Part shown: positions 30,573 through 39,651 of the stretch, in pieces
Layout of the letters: the number at the start of each line of letters is the position of its first letter
Numbering within the stretch: position 1 is the stretch's first letter
DNA from: Prochlorococcus sp. AG-436-J02
GTDB lineage: Bacteria; Cyanobacteriota; Cyanobacteriia; PCC-6307; Cyanobiaceae
Length of the DNA: 40,014 nt
Direction: 5' to 3'
Assembly (NCBI GenBank): GCA_003212625.1
Contig: QCPI01000008.1
Location: forward strand, 1-40,014
Notes under the pieces: model-generated
Seen by the model: the letters and a program-made list of their open reading frames with translations, nothing else
The model's database searches: none
Told to the model about the DNA's origin: nothing
Made by a program: the position numbers and the translations under genes

Positions 30573-32369
30573 TTAGCTATTGATCGTTAAATGTTCTTTT
30601 CTATCAATACTTGGAGGGATTTTTTCAATCACAAGTAAAGTCTCAATAATTTCTTTTACTACCGGGAGAGCTACAGTTGCTCCGTAAGCATATGGTTTTT
30701 TGGGTTCATCAACAACAGCCAAAACAACATAACGAGGATCATCGATAGGAAGACTTGCTACAAAACTGCAAATTTTTGAATCATAATTTAAGCCATCCTG
30801 TGATTTTTGTGCGGTGCCTGTTTTACCTCCAATCCTATAGCCAGGAACATTTACCTCAATACCACTTTCCTCATAAAAAGAAACAACTGTTTCCATCCAT
30901 CCAAGAACAATATTCGTTACTTCTTTAGATAACACCTGCTTTGATTCAGGTGGAGTATTGAAATATGACTCATTATTATCTCTCAATCCTTTAGTAATAT
31001 GAGGCGTAACAAGTTTTCCTCCATTTGCGAGCAAAGCATGTAATTGAGCAAGTTTTAGTGGGGTAATAGAAAAGCCTTGACCAAATGCTGCTACTGCAGG
31101 TTCTATTGGTTGATTGACAAAAATCTGCTTTGATTTTATTTGACCACCAACTGCACCAGGTAGATCAGTTTCTGGAACCTCATCTATGCCTAACCGCCTT
31201 AACCATTGCCAATAATTACTTGCATTCAATTTATTCATAATCTTTATCATCCCTACATTGCTTGAGACTTGTAATACCTCAGGGAAAGTTATTATGCCAT
31301 TAGGCTTTCTATCCCAATTCGAGAGAGGCCATCCTCCAACCGTAATAAGACCATCATCATTTATTTCTCCATTTGGGCTTATTACTCCTTCCTCCAATGC
31401 CAATGCCAAATTAATTGGTTTAAAGGTAGAACCAGGTTCAAATAATTCTTGAACTGACCACTCTTTAAAAAGAGATGGTGAATACTCCCAATATTTATTA
31501 GGGTCATAACTAGGTGTCGAAGCCAATGCTAGAAGTGCTCCCGTCTCAATATCCATTACAATTACAACACCTTTTTTTGCATTCCAAGCTTTAACTTGCT
31601 TACTTATTTCTTTAACGGCTACTTCCTGGAGTCTTACATCTAATGTAAGCTGGAGATTTAATTGATCCTCATCAAATACGCCACGCTGAACACCAACAGG
31701 TAAAGGTGTTCCATCAGCACCTCTTCTGAGTATACTTTTTTTCTCTAGACGCTTAAGTTCTCTATCTAAACTTAATTCTAGTCCTGCCTGAGGTCTTCTA
31801 TCTAGATCCAAGAAACCAACTACATTTGCGAAAAGTGATCCATGAGGATAAAACCTTTGTGGGTACGCCTCCAAATCAATTCCACTAATTCTAAGTTTCT
31901 TAATCTCATTAGCTTTTTCTTGAGTTAACCCTTCCGCAAGCTTTATCCCCGAAGAATAATTACCAAATTCCTGTAAAAGCTCACTAACACTTTTAGATAA
32001 TGGCAAAGAAAGAAGTTTTGCTACTTCTTCTGGCTTACGTACTGTCCCATATGAATCGCCAGGAAACTGAAAATATCTCGGATGAGCCCAAAGCTTAAAA
32101 CGTTTTTCATCTATTGCTATAAGCTTTCCGTTTCTATCTAAAATAGATCGACGTGTTCCAAGTGGTCTCCTCTTTTCGGTTTGAACTTCACGTGCTTTAG
32201 ATTTTAATTGGTCAGCCTGAAATACTTGAAGCCAACCTACTCTTAAAAAAAGACTTCCAAGCCCAACGAATAAGATAAGAAAAACAATTCTAAATCTATT
32301 CTCAGAGAGAGGAGAAAGAGTTTTCAACTTAAAGTACTTTCTTTTCTTTTTCGAATCAATAGTTCTCAT
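30573..32369 (-). CDS. ftsI: Septal peptidoglycan transpeptidase FtsI (PBP3)
   Basis: A 598-residue class B penicillin-binding protein. A basic cytoplasmic N-terminus is followed by one membrane helix (28-50) and the dimerisation domain. In the transpeptidase domain the catalytic S314 and K317 lie in EPGSTFKP, SSN at 369-371, and KTGTAQ at 516-521. It cross-links septal wall during division. The gene 8 bp upstream encodes a small single-pass protein in the position where many bacteria have ftsL. Confidence 0.95.
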   Translation of the reverse strand: MRTIDSKKKRKYFKLKTLSPLSENRFRIVFLILFVGLGSLFLRVGWLQVFQADQLKSKAREVQTEKRRPLGTRRSILDRNGKLIAIDEKRFKLWAHPRYFQFPGDSYGTVRKPEEVAKLLSLPLSKSVSELLQEFGNYSSGIKLAEGLTQEKANEIKKLRISGIDLEAYPQRFYPHGSLFANVVGFLDLDRRPQAGLELSLDRELKRLEKKSILRRGADGTPLPVGVQRGVFDEDQLNLQLTLDVRLQEVAVKEISKQVKAWNAKKGVVIVMDIETGALLALASTPSYDPNKYWEYSPSLFKEWSVQELFEPGSTFKPINLALALEEGVISPNGEINDDGLITVGGWPLSNWDRKPNGIITFPEVLQVSSNVGMIKIMNKLNASNYWQWLRRLGIDEVPETDLPGAVGGQIKSKQIFVNQPIEPAVAAFGQGFSITPLKLAQLHALLANGGKLVTPHITKGLRDNNESYFNTPPESKQVLSKEVTNIVLGWMETVVSFYEESGIEVNVPGYRIGGKTGTAQKSQDGLNYDSKICSFVASLPIDDPRYVVLAVVDEPKKPYAYGATVALPVVKEIIETLLVIEKIPPSIDRKEHLTINS

Positions 32370-32377
32370 GAAAATTT

Positions 32378-32842
32378 TTAATAACCTGATTTCATTGGAA
32401 AAGAAGAAATTTTTTCTAATAATTTTGTTCTAAATGTCTCATTAGATAATGATCTGGTGTTTTGTGGCTTTGGGCTATCCACATAAACAAGATCTTCCGC
32501 TTTAGTTGAAACCAAAGATCTAGACAACTGTTGATTTTTCAATAAATAGCTTTCAAGAATTGATGTTGATTCCCATAACCTAAGATTCAAATCTCTAGTT
32601 GTCTCAAGCTTAGTAAAAGACTTAGTCCATAAATATTGAGAATGGAGAGCTACTGATGACATTATCGCCACTATTGTAATTACTCCTACCAATGCTCCAT
32701 CTAGCAGAATATGAAGAGCAGCTTGAATTGGAAATCTCTTATAAAACTGTTTTGAAGAAAAAAAGCTACTTGAATAGCCTATTACCAACTTCTTTTTCTG
32801 AAATTGTCCCACTTTTTTCTTATTTAGAGTATGACTAATCAA
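32378..32842 (-). CDS. Small single-pass membrane protein upstream of ftsI (FtsL-like candidate)
   Basis: A 154-residue protein of unknown function. A basic N-terminus of about 45 residues is followed by a membrane segment (about 46-70, LLDGALVGVITIVAIMSSVAL). Then comes a probable helical stretch (KLETTRDLNLRLWESTSILESYLLKNQQLSRSL) and a polar tail. The layout, size and position 8 bp before ftsI match FtsL, whose sequence is poorly conserved. Homology is not shown by sequence alone. Confidence 0.8.
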   Translation of the reverse strand: MISHTLNKKKVGQFQKKKLVIGYSSSFFSSKQFYKRFPIQAALHILLDGALVGVITIVAIMSSVALHSQYLWTKSFTKLETTRDLNLRLWESTSILESYLLKNQQLSRSLVSTKAEDLVYVDSPKPQNTRSLSNETFRTKLLEKISSFPMKSGY

Positions 32843-32926
32843 TTCAAAGTTCGAAAGTAATTCAAGTCAAACACCTTGATCAAGTAACTGCAAGAGCTGG
32901 AATACTGATGTTTTGTTTATTTAATA

Positions 32927-34270
32927 TCAAGCCACCAATAGTAAACTAGCAAAAGTGACTCCATTCCATAGAGAATGCATTAGAGCACACGGGAATAGTC
33001 TTCCTGAACTCAATCTCATTAAGCCAAGACCAATACCTAAAACAAATAATGCCGGTAATTCTCCTACACTTAAATGAGCTAACGCAAAGATCAAAGCACT
33101 TAATAAAACACCGATAATTTTACCGACTTTTGATACTAATACAGGTAAAAGCACACCTCTAAAAACCAACTCCTCAAAAACTGGTGCCAAAACAACAGTT
33201 GTAATCAAAAGCAAAATCAATGGAATAAGTTCATCACTATTTAAAACAAGCTCTAACAAAGGATTGCTTCCACCCTGGTCACCTATTAGCTCATTAGTGA
33301 CCCACCCAATCAGCAAAACCAAAGGCATAATCATTAACCATCCACCAATTGATTTAAAAATCCCTTCTTTAATTGGTTTAATTTTCCATTGCAACCATCC
33401 ACCCTCAATTCCAGAAGGAGCGAGACCCATTAATTGATATCGAATAATTAATATAGGAGCGATTGTCATTGAGCAATAACCGATAAATACTCTTAAAGAT
33501 TGCTTTAATGGAGTGGATAAATTATCAAACAATAAATCTACTATTGGTATTATAAAGGCAGGAAAAAAAACTTCCCCAATAACAACAAAACCACCAGAAA
33601 TTAAAATAATCATATCTATTACTGACAAAGGAGGGGCTATATTTTCTGGCCATTGACTATTTTGCTTTCTTATAAAAATGAAAGCATACCTAATCAATAA
33701 TATACTTCCTACAATAGAAGCAAGAAATGGTAATAATTGAGAGGCAAAAAGCCTTGTTGTAGCTTGTAAATTATATCTTTTATTAATACACTTTTCATCA
33801 GAAAATCCTAAACTTGAACATGAAACTTGATAGAGTAAAGGGTCTGATTTTATTTCATTAAACTCAGAAAAATCATCTAACTCCCTATCATTATCTAATA
33901 TATAACTTTTAAGTTTTTCAAAGTTTCTATCCTGAAACTTTTTCTCCAAGATTATTTTTTTCTTGGAATCAGACTCTTCAAGCACTGCCAGCAGGAGTCT
34001 CTGTCTATCCTCAATTTGTTCAGCTGAAATACTATTGAGAGTTTGATAAAGTTTTTCTTGAGGTTTTGAACCTAAAAATATATCTTTGAGTGATTCAGGC
34101 ACAGATGAAGAAGAAGCTGACACTGCCATCTCGGATTGCATCAATGAAATCTTTGGTGCAACTGAGGGACGCTCAAAGCTTTCTTGCAAGCCTTGTTGCC
34201 AAATTAGAACAGTTAAAAGTAATGAAAATAGAGCTACAGCCCATTTCCAACCAGTTTTGGCTTGACTCAT
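32927..34270 (-). CDS. CPBP-family intramembrane metalloprotease
   Basis: A 447-residue membrane protein. One N-terminal helix (10-26) precedes a soluble charged region (40-170). Several helices then end in the CPBP/Abi domain: EELVFRG (E366, E367, R371), H399 in FALAHLSVG, and the later MHSLWNG. These are the catalytic Glu/His of CAAX-protease and bacteriocin-processing proteins. The substrate is unknown. The long soluble N-terminal insert is typical of cyanobacterial members. It is 84 bp upstream of the FtsL-like gene. Confidence 0.88.
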   Translation of the reverse strand: MSQAKTGWKWAVALFSLLLTVLIWQQGLQESFERPSVAPKISLMQSEMAVSASSSSVPESLKDIFLGSKPQEKLYQTLNSISAEQIEDRQRLLLAVLEESDSKKKIILEKKFQDRNFEKLKSYILDNDRELDDFSEFNEIKSDPLLYQVSCSSLGFSDEKCINKRYNLQATTRLFASQLLPFLASIVGSILLIRYAFIFIRKQNSQWPENIAPPLSVIDMIILISGGFVVIGEVFFPAFIIPIVDLLFDNLSTPLKQSLRVFIGYCSMTIAPILIIRYQLMGLAPSGIEGGWLQWKIKPIKEGIFKSIGGWLMIMPLVLLIGWVTNELIGDQGGSNPLLELVLNSDELIPLILLLITTVVLAPVFEELVFRGVLLPVLVSKVGKIIGVLLSALIFALAHLSVGELPALFVLGIGLGLMRLSSGRLFPCALMHSLWNGVTFASLLLVA

Positions 34271-34377
34271 GAAATCAACTTGTGAAGACTGACATTTAGA
34301 AAGACTTATATCTTTACTAAAAGAACATTAGATTGTCCCCATGGCTAATACCATAATTATCTAAAGACATTTATTTA

Positions 34378-35706
34378 ATGACATTGCGTCTAATCTTTGT
34401 CCGTCATGGATTGAGTAGTTTTAATAAAGAAGGTCGTATCCAAGGAAGAAGCGACCTCTCAACATTAACTAAAGAAGGGCAGCTACAAGCAGAAGCAGCC
34501 GGAAAAATAATTTCTTCTATTCCAATTGATGCCATTTATAGCTCTCCTTTGCAAAGAGCTTCTGAAACTACAAAAATCATCCTCAAACAACATCAAAGTA
34601 AACTTAAGGCAACTTATACGGATGAGCTCTTAGAGATTGACCTGGGGCCCTGGAGTGGTTTAACAAAAGACGAACTAAATAATCTCTATCCAAAAAAGCT
34701 TTCTATTTGGGAAAAAGCACCAAAAGAACTTTCAATAGATAGAGAAGACGGCACTAAATTCCAGCCAGTTAAAGAACTCTTATTCCAAGCAGAAAATTTT
34801 TTAAAGTATTTATTTAAAGCATATTCTAATTCTAATAAAACTATTTTGATAGTTGCACATAATGCAATTCTTAGATGCTTATTACTTAAATTAATTAATG
34901 AGCCATCACAAGGGTTCAGAAGAATAAAATTAGACAACGCCTCAATTTCAATTTGTAATATAAACTTTAATAGCTGGGAAGATAGGCAAGTTCAAATTCA
35001 ATGTCTCAATAATATCGCTCATTTACAATCTAGCCTTCCAAAAAAAGGAAACAAAAAAAGGGTTATTTTAGTTAGGCATGGTGAGACAGATTGGAATAAA
35101 GAAGGGAGATTCCAAGGAAAAATTGATATCCCTTTAAATCAAAATGGAAAAGACCAAGCCAAAGCTGCAAGTAAGTTTCTAAAAAATACTATATTTCATA
35201 AAGCTTTTAGTAGTTCTCTCTCAAGACCCAAAGAAACAGCACAGATAATTCTCAAAGAACATCCCGGAATCGAAATCACTCTTAAAGACAACCTCAAAGA
35301 AATTGGTCATGGCAAATGGGAAGGGAAGCTGGAGTCTGAGATCAAGTCGGACTGGCCAGATCTTCTTAAAACTTGGAAAATCTTTCCTGAAAAAGTACAA
35401 ATGCCGGATGGAGAAAATATAAAAGAAGTCTCAAGAAGATCAATTACTGGTTGGATAGAAATTTGTAAAGATCTGAAAAAGAATGAGACCGCATTGGTTG
35501 TTGCTCATGATGCCGTCAACAAAACCATTCTTTGTCATCTTTTGGGATTAACGCCCTCAGAGATTTGGATGATCAAACAAGGGAATGGTGGAATTACAGT
35601 TATTGATCTCTCCGAGAAAGAGGGACACCCAGATCAAATCACCTGCCTAAATATCACTTCTCATTTAGGAGGAATTATCGACTCAACCGCTGCTGGAGCT
35701 CTTTAA
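34378..35706 (+). CDS. Double-domain histidine phosphatase (phosphoglycerate mutase superfamily)
   Basis: A 442-residue fusion of two similar domains. Domain 1 has the phospho-histidine motif RHG at residues 9-11 and its second His at 161 (IVAHNAIL). Domain 2 repeats both: RHGETDW at 233-239 and VVAHDAVNKTIL near 378. Both active sites look complete. Single-domain relatives include alpha-ribazole phosphatase (CobC) and PspA-type phosphoserine phosphatases. The substrate of this form cannot be set from sequence. It is coupled to the next gene with a 4-bp gap. Confidence 0.9.
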   Translation: MTLRLIFVRHGLSSFNKEGRIQGRSDLSTLTKEGQLQAEAAGKIISSIPIDAIYSSPLQRASETTKIILKQHQSKLKATYTDELLEIDLGPWSGLTKDELNNLYPKKLSIWEKAPKELSIDREDGTKFQPVKELLFQAENFLKYLFKAYSNSNKTILIVAHNAILRCLLLKLINEPSQGFRRIKLDNASISICNINFNSWEDRQVQIQCLNNIAHLQSSLPKKGNKKRVILVRHGETDWNKEGRFQGKIDIPLNQNGKDQAKAASKFLKNTIFHKAFSSSLSRPKETAQIILKEHPGIEITLKDNLKEIGHGKWEGKLESEIKSDWPDLLKTWKIFPEKVQMPDGENIKEVSRRSITGWIEICKDLKKNETALVVAHDAVNKTILCHLLGLTPSEIWMIKQGNGGITVIDLSEKEGHPDQITCLNITSHLGGIIDSTAAGAL

Positions 35707-35710
35707 TAAA

Positions 35711-36985
35711 ATGGCTGGTAATTATCTTTTAGAAAATATTCAAATCCTCGAAAGCTCTAGATCCAGTTTAAAAAAAGAAACTGTCTTAATCAAAGATGGT
35801 GTAATAAAAGCTTTTGGTAAAAAAGCTTTTACAAATGCAGATATTATAGGAATACAGCCTGAAAAAGCTGAAAATTTGCTTTTAGCACCTTGCCTTGTTG
35901 ACCCTCATTCATTTTTAGAATCACCCTTTAGTGGTAAAGAAGAAAATATTTATACACTTATTAAAAAAGCAACATATGCTGGATATGGTCAATTAGGACT
36001 TCTCCCAAGAGCTAATTTATGGAGAGATCAAATTGAGTCACTTATTTCCTTAAAGACCATCAAAAGTGAGCTTCTAATACATTTATGGGGAGGTTTTAGC
36101 CTAGGTGGAAAGGGGACTTCCCTTTCAAAGCATGCTGATCTACTACAAAAGGGAGCCATTGGTTTAGCTGACGACGATTTCACGCCACCTATTGGAATTC
36201 TTAAGCAAGGTTTTACACTTGGAGAAATGAAAAATTCGCCTATACTCGTGGCACCACGAGATAAGTCTCTACAAGCAGGAGGGTTTTCTAGACAAAGTGT
36301 AGAGACCTTGAGAGCAGGCTGGCCCCCTGATCCTATTGAAAGCGAAATCCTACCTCTTACCCAATTACTTGAGCTTCACAAGCAATATCCTAAAATCGCC
36401 CTAAGGTTAATGAATATCTCAACCTCTGAAGGTATTGAAATACTTAAGAATACATACCTTAAGCCTATGACAACTGTTCTATGGTGGCATTTAGTAAAAG
36501 ACAACTCAAATCTTACTCCTTTTGACATTGGATGGAGCGTAACACCCTCATTAGGATCTCCTCAAAATAGAGCTTCACTTGTCAAAGGTTTAGAAGACGA
36601 TGTTTTAACAGCTATATCTGTTCACTCCACTCCTACAGATGATGCGGAGACCAAGCGACCTGCAAATAAAAGGAAAAAAGGTATTAGTGGTTACGATTTA
36701 GTTCTACCTTTGCTCTGGGATCAATTAGTGAGAAACTCAGGCTGGAAAGTAGAGAAATTGTGGGAAAAGATCAGTTTCGGTCCATCTAAATTTTTGAAGC
36801 AAGCGGAGGAGAAATTAAGCTTAGATAGCAACCGATGGTTGTTGTTTGATCCTAATAAAGAATGGAACCAATCTAATGAAGAGAAGTATTTAACAACTGC
36901 AACTAATCAACCGATTAAAAACAAAAGAATATGTGGGAAAGTTATAGATTGTGGGCTTATTAATGAATCTTACCAAAACGACTAA
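35711..36985 (+). CDS. Dihydroorotase-like protein lacking key catalytic residues
   Basis: A 424-residue amidohydrolase-fold protein matching type I dihydroorotases in outline: APCLVDPHSF after the N-terminal beta sandwich, GAIGLADDDFTPP (family: GA.AFSDDG), and GISGYDLVLPLLWDQL near the end. The metal motif DxHxH reads D64-x-H66-x-F68, so the second His is lost. The conserved catalytic Asp of ATDHAPH is replaced (ISVHSTP), and the Arg after HxH is also lost. It resembles inactive PyrC-prime partners of aspartate transcarbamoylase, but that role is inferred. The last 26 bp overlap lepB. Confidence 0.88.
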   Translation: MAGNYLLENIQILESSRSSLKKETVLIKDGVIKAFGKKAFTNADIIGIQPEKAENLLLAPCLVDPHSFLESPFSGKEENIYTLIKKATYAGYGQLGLLPRANLWRDQIESLISLKTIKSELLIHLWGGFSLGGKGTSLSKHADLLQKGAIGLADDDFTPPIGILKQGFTLGEMKNSPILVAPRDKSLQAGGFSRQSVETLRAGWPPDPIESEILPLTQLLELHKQYPKIALRLMNISTSEGIEILKNTYLKPMTTVLWWHLVKDNSNLTPFDIGWSVTPSLGSPQNRASLVKGLEDDVLTAISVHSTPTDDAETKRPANKRKKGISGYDLVLPLLWDQLVRNSGWKVEKLWEKISFGPSKFLKQAEEKLSLDSNRWLLFDPNKEWNQSNEEKYLTTATNQPIKNKRICGKVIDCGLINESYQND

Positions 36986-37652
36986 TAGGCCAAAAACGCC
37001 AGCTTGCTTTGCCAATTATTTCTTTTTCGGGTAAGAAGCCTCCACCTGGCCAAGCACGACTATCAGAACTATTAGACCGATTATCACCCATTACAAATAC
37101 ATGCTCCTTGGGAATGGTTGTATTGACTTTGGGACATATATTGAATGCTGAATAATTAGGACAAAAGAATTCAACATATGGTTCATCAATCAATCTACCG
37201 TTTAAAACAACAAATCCCTTCGCATCAACAACAAGGCGATCACCTCCTACAGCTATTACACGTTTGATGTAAGCGTCACAAGCACGATCTCTCAATGAAG
37301 GAATCCAAGAAATTAATGGAAAAGTTATTAAAGAACATTTTAAACCTGACGGAAGTTGTTTTGGCCTATCAGCTATCAACTTTTTATCAAAAGAGTATGG
37401 TGAGTTGAAAACTACAATTTCCCCACGAACAGGAGATCTGTTGCGCAAAGAAAGTTTTTCAACAATCAGTCGATCATTTACTTTCAATCCTGGCCGCATC
37501 GACCCAGAAGGAATATATCTAGCCTCTGCTATGAAATGACGAATACCAATATATAAAAGAATAGTTAGAGAAACAGGTCCCCAAGTATCAAAAAAAGAGT
37601 ACCACCAACTATAGTTAGTTTGTTGACTAGAGCCTGAATGATTTTGCTTCAC
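36960..37652 (-). CDS. lepB: Signal peptidase I
   Basis: An S26 membrane protease that removes signal peptides. A GTG start at 37652 (AGGGA 4 nt upstream, 230 residues) is preferred to the in-frame TTG at 37670, but this is uncertain. One N-terminal membrane helix precedes catalytic Ser51 in YIPSGSMRPGL. Catalytic Lys130 is in AYIKRVIAVGGD, and the VMGDNRSNSSDSR box follows. An insertion of about 30 residues with cysteines lies between the Ser and Lys boxes. It is convergent with the dihydroorotase-like gene, overlapping by 26 bp. Confidence 0.93.
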   Translation of the reverse strand: MKQNHSGSSQQTNYSWWYSFFDTWGPVSLTILLYIGIRHFIAEARYIPSGSMRPGLKVNDRLIVEKLSLRNRSPVRGEIVVFNSPYSFDKKLIADRPKQLPSGLKCSLITFPLISWIPSLRDRACDAYIKRVIAVGGDRLVVDAKGFVVLNGRLIDEPYVEFFCPNYSAFNICPKVNTTIPKEHVFVMGDNRSNSSDSRAWPGGGFLPEKEIIGKASWRFWPISRFGKIH

Positions 37653-37734
37653 TAGTTCCCTATGAATCAATATTGATCTTACTTTATTTATAAAGACTAA
37701 TTCTTTTAAATTAATGTTAGAACTTATTTAATTC

Positions 37735-38082
37735 TCAAAGTAATATATCTGCCCACTTATCTTCTTTAAATCCAACTAAAAAGCATTTATTAGTTTTAAA
37801 AAAGAAGGGTCTCTTTATTAATCTAGGTTCTATATGAAGTTTCTCAAAAAATTCCTTGTCACTCATTTTCTTCACAACCTCTGATCCAATAGAACGATAT
37901 ATAATCCCAGTAGTATTTAAAAGATATTTTCTATCACCATATTGCTCACTAGCTGAGATAAGCATTTCCTTAGATGGAGGGGAATGCAAAATATCAATTA
38001 GTTCGAAGGCAATATCTTTATTTTTAAGCCACTTAATCGCTCTGCGACAAGTTGAACATGAGGAATAGCTAAATAATTTCAA
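37735..38082 (-). CDS. ArsC/Spx-family thioredoxin-fold protein
   Basis: A 115-residue protein with a CxxC pair at residues 9 and 12 (YSSCSTCRRAIKWL), a LIDI strand, and the family's LINTTG-like and IKRPFFF segments (LLNTTGIIYR, LIKRPFFFKTNKCFLVGF). Family members are glutaredoxin-linked arsenate reductases or the RNA-polymerase-binding regulator Spx. No ars operon is present, so arsenate reduction is not supported by context. It lies 64 bp after ppa on the same strand. Confidence 0.85.
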   Translation of the reverse strand: MKLFSYSSCSTCRRAIKWLKNKDIAFELIDILHSPPSKEMLISASEQYGDRKYLLNTTGIIYRSIGSEVVKKMSDKEFFEKLHIEPRLIKRPFFFKTNKCFLVGFKEDKWADILL

Positions 38083-38146
38083 GTTTTTAAAGCTTAAGAT
38101 TAATAAGTTTATCTAAAAAGTCAAAGTTTAATAGTTAATTCAATAG

Positions 38147-38674
38147 TTATTTTTCTCTGACATCAGATTGATGCGCATGTATACAACTTTTCAGTAAACC
38201 ATCAACTGCATCATAATCTCTCCATCCATCAATTACTATTACCCGTCCCTCTAAGCTTTTATAGGTTCTAAAAAACTCGGCCACATCCTCCAATTGGTCC
38301 TGAGCTATTTGCTTAATAGTATTAATCTCTCTTTGCCTTGGATCAGCAATAGGAACACATAAAAGTTTGCCATCGTAGGCCCCTGAATCATGCATATCAA
38401 GTACACCTATAGGTCGAGCTTTGATCAGACAACCTGCAAAAGTTGGTTCCTCCATTACTACCATTGCATCAAGGGGGGCTCCATCCTCAGCAAGAGTATT
38501 TGGAATAAATCCATAATCAAAAGGATATCTGACAGAAGAATGTAATACTCTATCAAGAGCCATTATTCCTGCAGAGCTGAAATATTCGTATTTATTTCTA
38601 CTTCCAGCTGGAATCTCAACAACTAGATTTACTAATCCAGGTGATGGTGAGGGAGGAAGATGACTCAGGTCCAT
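38147..38674 (-). CDS. ppa: Family I inorganic pyrophosphatase with Ala at the catalytic-base position
   Basis: A 175-residue soluble pyrophosphatase by fold. Most active-site residues are present: E20, K28 and E30 (EIPAGSRNKYEY), D41-R42, Y54, D64, D69, D96, D101 and K103. The canonical DGDPxD reads DGAPLD here, so A66 replaces the Asp that in E. coli (D67) acts as general base and metal ligand. It may be weakly active or inactive. Its start overlaps the end of the upstream small membrane protein gene by 59 bp. Confidence 0.94.
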   Translation of the reverse strand: MDLSHLPPSPSPGLVNLVVEIPAGSRNKYEYFSSAGIMALDRVLHSSVRYPFDYGFIPNTLAEDGAPLDAMVVMEEPTFAGCLIKARPIGVLDMHDSGAYDGKLLCVPIADPRQREINTIKQIAQDQLEDVAEFFRTYKSLEGRVIVIDGWRDYDAVDGLLKSCIHAHQSDVREK

Positions 38675-38912
38675 TTTGATTTATGGAAGTCGGTATTAAG
38701 ATTTTTTTTGTTTCTGGTCTTTCACTAATTACAGCTAGCAATGGGACACCCAGCATTACAAATACTATTGCTAAACCAATTAAAGAAGTTGAAGTACTAT
38801 TAAAACTGTAAGGATCTTCATCATCTAAAGACATTTGATCAGTTTCTTTATTAAAAGAAAGAGAATCAAGTTCAGCAGATTGCTTCTTAATTAAATGAGG
38901 TTCTAAATCCAT
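38616..38912 (-). CDS. Small single-pass membrane protein upstream of ppa
   Basis: A 98-residue protein of unknown function. An acidic N-terminal half (MDLEPHLIKKQSAELDSL) is followed by one membrane helix at about 44-64 (LIGLAIVFVMLGVPLLAVIS) and a Ser-rich tail. It overlaps the ppa start by 59 bp in another frame, an unusually long overlap. The tail may therefore be real but poorly constrained, or translation of the two genes may be coupled. Confidence 0.65.
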   Translation of the reverse strand: MDLEPHLIKKQSAELDSLSFNKETDQMSLDDEDPYSFNSTSTSLIGLAIVFVMLGVPLLAVISERPETKKILIPTSINQNGPESSSSLTITWISKSSC

Positions 38913-39016
38913 ACAATGCTTTAAATAGATAAACCGTTGGTTGAATGTGCGTAAATCAATTACAAGATAGAATTCAATTAATAATTATATAGATATTATT
39001 CCACATTAAAGAATAA

Positions 39017-39478
39017 TTAAGCAGCCTTTCTATCTGTATCTGTTAAATGATTAGTAACAGTCTGATTTGTATCAGATTTTACTTCTAACTGAGCTCGTAT
39101 GATTCTTAACTCCTCAAGTATTGCTTTGAGAATATTTTGAGTCTCGGAAGATGGAGAATTTAATATTTCAACTGTTACTTCTTTAATCCTTAAAATATCT
39201 TTTGCGAATCTGGCAACTTCATTTGGATGAAAAAGTAACTGATCTTTTTGATCACTTCTAAATTCAGTATTTAATTTTCTTGGATTAAAAGGAGGATTAA
39301 GATTCCTAGTGTCCGTATTTGTATATCTGTATACAGAAGCTCTAGACCTGTTCAAAGTTTTTTGAACTTCATCGATAGTTAATAATGAATCACTTGAGCT
39401 GGGAACCGAATTAAATCCTTTACCTATTGACTCTTCTGATCTTCCACTTGCACCTGAATTTACTGACCCGTTAAACAT
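39017..39478 (-). CDS. Helix-turn-helix protein of unknown function
   Basis: A 153-residue protein. After a Ser/Gly-rich leader of 30 residues, LLTIDEVQKTLNRSRASVYRYTN (about 32-54) fits the HTH_17/AlpA-excisionase-like DNA-binding helix-turn-helix. A NPPFNPRKLNTEF and HPNEVARFAK segment follows, and then a long helix (ILKAILEELRIIRAQLEVK) that may dimerise. It is divergent from proS across 173 bp. It might be a small regulator; the target is unknown. Confidence 0.75.
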   Translation of the reverse strand: MFNGSVNSGASGRSEESIGKGFNSVPSSSDSLLTIDEVQKTLNRSRASVYRYTNTDTRNLNPPFNPRKLNTEFRSDQKDQLLFHPNEVARFAKDILRIKEVTVEILNSPSSETQNILKAILEELRIIRAQLEVKSDTNQTVTNHLTDTDRKAA

Positions 39479-39651
39479 TGCTAAATAATGCGTCTAATAA
39501 ATATGTGAGAGAAACTAGCAGATCTATCAAATTATCACCAGATACATTTGAACTCTTTAAAAAAACAACATGATTCCCGCACAATCAAAGTCGATCTTTT
39601 TATGGCCCACACTCAAAGTACTAATCTCAGAAAGATATACATTTTAGGCCT

